Below, piece by piece: positions 60,913 to 64,000 of a stretch of 64,000 nucleotides of DNA (position 1 is the stretch's first letter; each line of letters begins with the position of its first letter). Location of the stretch: contig OY728163.1 in assembly GCA_963277665.1 (NCBI GenBank), positions 1,902,042,644-1,902,106,643 on the forward strand. The letters are read 5' to 3'. The notes below the pieces were generated by a model. The model saw only the letters and a program-made list of their open reading frames with translations, did no database searches and was not told the origin of the DNA. Source of the DNA: Viscum album (lineage: Eukaryota; Streptophyta; Magnoliopsida; Santalales; Viscaceae). The translations under genes and the position numbers were made by a program.

Positions 60913-63065
60913 TGTAATGTAACAACCTGACACACCATTGAACCATTTGCTAGACCGGTAACCACATCGCCTCAAGCACATTTTTCTCATATTCCAGAGG
61001 ATATCGACTAATAGTGAGGGTCTTAGAATATGATTGTGGGGAGACTGTACCCTCATACCTGAGTTTCCGTAGCAGTATAATAGTATATAAATAGATACCA
61101 ATAACTGAAGTAGAAAATATATAACAAAGCAGTGGAATAATAGTACGTTAAATTTAATAAAAAGGGTCAATGGAAGTTTATAAAAGATATGAATGCATGA
61201 ACTAGTTAGGATACATAATTTAATTCAGTAAACAATTCAACATGCTTCAAAATATAGTTCAAATGTAAGAAAAATAATTGAAAGCATCACATGCAATATT
61301 CTCGAGCATCCTAAGCTCCATCTCAATCATTTTCTCATAACTCTAGGTACATGCTACACAACAATCAACATATATACTAAAAATAAAAGGTCTACCTGAG
61401 TACCAAGGCTTCCTGAGAAAGGTCTGGGATAAAATCTTAGTAGGCCACCACCCACCAGTTTCTGGACCAAACAATGTGGTGAATAATAATTAAATAGTGT
61501 GCTGGTGTAGTGAAGTAATAACCTAAATTCATAAATAAACTAAAATTATTCTAGGTTCATAAGGGGAACTCAATGGTGATAATAGCTTCATATCATTACA
61601 AGAATTAGAGTCCAATTATTATTTTTATGTATATATATAGTAATAGTGTATGGAGTTGTATAAAGAATAAAGCACAAGTAATAATGTAAACAATTTTACA
61701 TTTATTCAATTATCCTTTATTTAACCACATATACCCCCATGTTCCCATGGACACCTGTATCTCAATAAATCACTCATCCCATGCTGAAGTCTCATCCATT
61801 TCTCATATTCAATTCAAAATATTTATATCACATCAGATTCCATTATCCTTTTAATTCAATTCATATATGAACAATTGGTCCCATAGTTCATTGTCGACAA
61901 ATTTGTGTAGAACATCATGTCTAGCACCCCATGAGTATTTTGGGAATCAACCCCTATCCCACAACCCATTTATCAATAATATATATATATATATATATAT
62001 ATGATATGTGTACAACATCATGTCTAGCACCTCATGAGTATTTGGAGCATTAGTCTCTGTCTCACAACCCATTGATCAATCATACAAATATAGATATATA
62101 TATATATATAATTCATGTAGAACTTCATGTCTAGAAAACCATGAGTATTTGTGGAATCATTCAATTATACATATATATATCACAAATATCAAAATTTATC
62201 ACAAGGAAACATATTATGGACTCCCAGTTCCCATTTCATCAGCATAGTAACATATTAGATTCAAAGCTTGAGGCAATGACTCTAATGCATATCATATTCC
62301 AATTCAAATTTCCTTTAAACATTTCAATTGACATAAGTTGACTTATTATCAGAAAGAAGAGTAATGGAATACACCATCTGATATGTGTCATGTTCACTAA
62401 ATTTAATTCTTCTATCAGAAGCCATGCTTATTAAATTAACCCAAGGTGTAGTCATACGATCCTAATATGTTTCCTATAATGATTAACTATTTCATCCAAA
62501 CCATTTAAAAAAACATCCCATATGAATATAAAAAATCGTATAAACCATTAAATTCCATATTTTTTACCCTCCCATGTTGAAATTTCAAATTAAATACATC
62601 CCCTGAGTTTACCCACAGGTTTACCCACTTGTCATTCAAGGCATTAATGAGTATACCCACTCATTATCTATCACTTGCATCAAACTAATTTCAAAACTTA
62701 TAATGAATTTACCCATTCATTAATCACTATTCACAACCCATACAACCAAAGAGTATACCCATTCATTTTTATAGTTCACATACATTCTTCACATATGGGA
62801 ATACCCACTAATTTTTTCCCACTCACTCTTATTCATTTCACATGGGTTTAACCGTCCATGAATCCAAATATAGTTCATTAAAACCATTTAACTCAAGTTA
62901 TTTAACATAAAAATAAGACGTTACATATCCTATCTAATAAAACCACATTCTATTAATTAATCATGCTTCCTCTAACTCGGAAAGCATATGATAACCACAC
63001 ATCATCAAGCTAAAGGATCAAAAACAATCTACTCAGTACATTTTTAGCTTGAAGTTAGCGCATGA
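60913..63065 (-). repeat. 5' LTR of second large LTR element, broken on the right
   Basis: Begins TGTAATGTAACAACC and follows 54389-56640 in order. The match stops abruptly near 63065 after TAGCTTGAAGTTAGCGCA, while the partner continues for another 1.2 kb. Something was inserted or rearranged there. Confidence 0.7.
61904..62185. repeat. Tandem repeat, about 105-bp units, in the LTR
   Basis: Units start near 61904 and 62008, with a shortened third at 62116; same sequence type as 55379-55770. Each carries a (TA)n tract (61979-62003, 62094-62112). Confidence 0.8.
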
Positions 63066-64000
63066 TAGTGATAATATTACAACTTTTTTTCATATGTAAT
63101 TTAAATATATAAACCTCAAAAATTTAACCATTTGATCTTATGTGTAAAAGTTTTGGATTTAGAGTGTGTTTGGGTTAAGAAATTAAAATTTCATAATTAT
63201 TTATTTTTAACATATTTTTATCAAAGTGTTATTTTGGTCAATTTATTTAAAATATATTTCCAAATTGAGTAATTATTGTTTTGTTGGAAGCCTGGTTTTA
63301 TTTCCATCATCTTTGGATTCTATGACAACAATGTATTCGAACAAAATTATGCCATAAAAAATCAATCAATTTAAACAATTATTCGAGCGGATAGCGTGGA
63401 TCCCACCTCTATAACTGGAGCATAATTTCGGATACACACCTTCAATTGAGGGGATTAAAATTTTATTTGAAATATAAAAATCTAATATCTTTATGAAATT
63501 AATTTGGTAGACATTTTCTGTAAATAAGTGTGTAATTCGGAATTATATATTGGAGGTAGTATTTTAGAAATCTCATCCAGAAAAATATATGATCACAATT
63601 TAACCATAACATCCATTATGCATGTACAATAAATATTAAATTTTTAGGAAGGATCCATAAAATAATTTCAAACAACTTTTTTGAAGAAAAATATTACATA
63701 TTTTTTATATTTAATGGTTCATAGACACATAAAATTTCAGAGTAAATATTTTGAGCGAAAATTCTTCACCCATTCCCCTATAAATAAGTGCCTCTTCTCC
63801 CATTTCAAGATATCAAATTTCAAAGGAGTTACATTAAGACAGAATGATAAAGGAGGAGATGGTGATCATGATGAATATTCCATTGAATTATTATAGAACT
63901 GATATTTTGGCAGATGCCCAAGGGATGCATGATAAAGCACCAAGTTGTTGTGGATGGGACACCCAATAAACACTCTCTTCCGAGTAAGATTCTTATCGTG
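63066..64000. other. Unidentified insertion at the right edge, possible LTR with TATA box
   Basis: Sequence unlike the LTR it interrupts. It starts near TGATAGTGATAATATT and contains CTATAAATAAGTGCC at 63779-63793, a TATA-box-like motif followed by a CT-rich leader, as in LTR promoters. The 71-residue frame at 63681-63896 overlaps this and has no known motif. The element continues beyond the window. Confidence 0.35.

Overview
This looks like nuclear DNA from a seed plant with a large, repeat-filled genome. The evidence is plant-type Ty1/copia and Ty3/gypsy LTR retrotransposons primed by initiator methionine tRNA, a Mutator-like (MULE) DNA transposon carrying a plant mobile domain (PMD) gene, and long decayed AT-rich stretches. 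No intact cellular gene, tRNA, rRNA, organelle insertion or CRISPR array was seen. Almost every recognisable coding region is a transposon gene with stops, frameshifts or deletions. The species cannot be told from the sequence.

Left third (1-27011): a nested stack. (i) The outermost element is a plus-strand gypsy retrotransposon. The end of its 5' LTR is at 1869-2705, followed by a primer-binding site and gag, RT and integrase remnants to about 4995. Its integrase end, polypurine tract and 3' LTR lie at 23041-27011. (ii) A minus-strand copia element (1-1868, running off the left edge) ends inside the 5' LTR of (i). (iii) A minus-strand, gag-only LTR retrotransposon with LTRs of about 3.5 kb (4996-23040) was inserted into the integrase coding sequence of (i). 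(iv) An 8.6-kb MULE (7078-15683) was inserted into one LTR of (iii). It is flanked by a 9-bp duplication, and the other LTR of (iii) preserves the unoccupied site. The MULE carries, on its minus strand, a decayed mudrA transposase gene and a decayed PMD gene. Both ends carry arrays of short near-perfect palindromes.

Middle (27012-about 47750): a very AT-rich desert with hardly any CG dinucleotides, (TA)n tracts and a few degenerate minisatellites (33-bp and 31-bp units). One primer-binding-site-like motif suggests dead LTR elements. No gene is supported.

Right (about 47750-64000): more gypsy debris. There are LTR-like fragments, a minus-strand pol end (about 50930-51270), a MITE-like inverted-repeat element, a minisatellite of roughly 55-bp units, and a second large minus-strand LTR element. 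This last one has its 3' LTR at 54389-57883, a 3-kb non-coding interior, a primer site at 60898-60909 and its 5' LTR from 60913. That LTR breaks off near 63065, where unrelated DNA with a TATA-box-like motif begins. Relative age can be read from the nesting: outer gypsy first, then the gag-only element, then the MULE. The copia is also younger than the outer gypsy.
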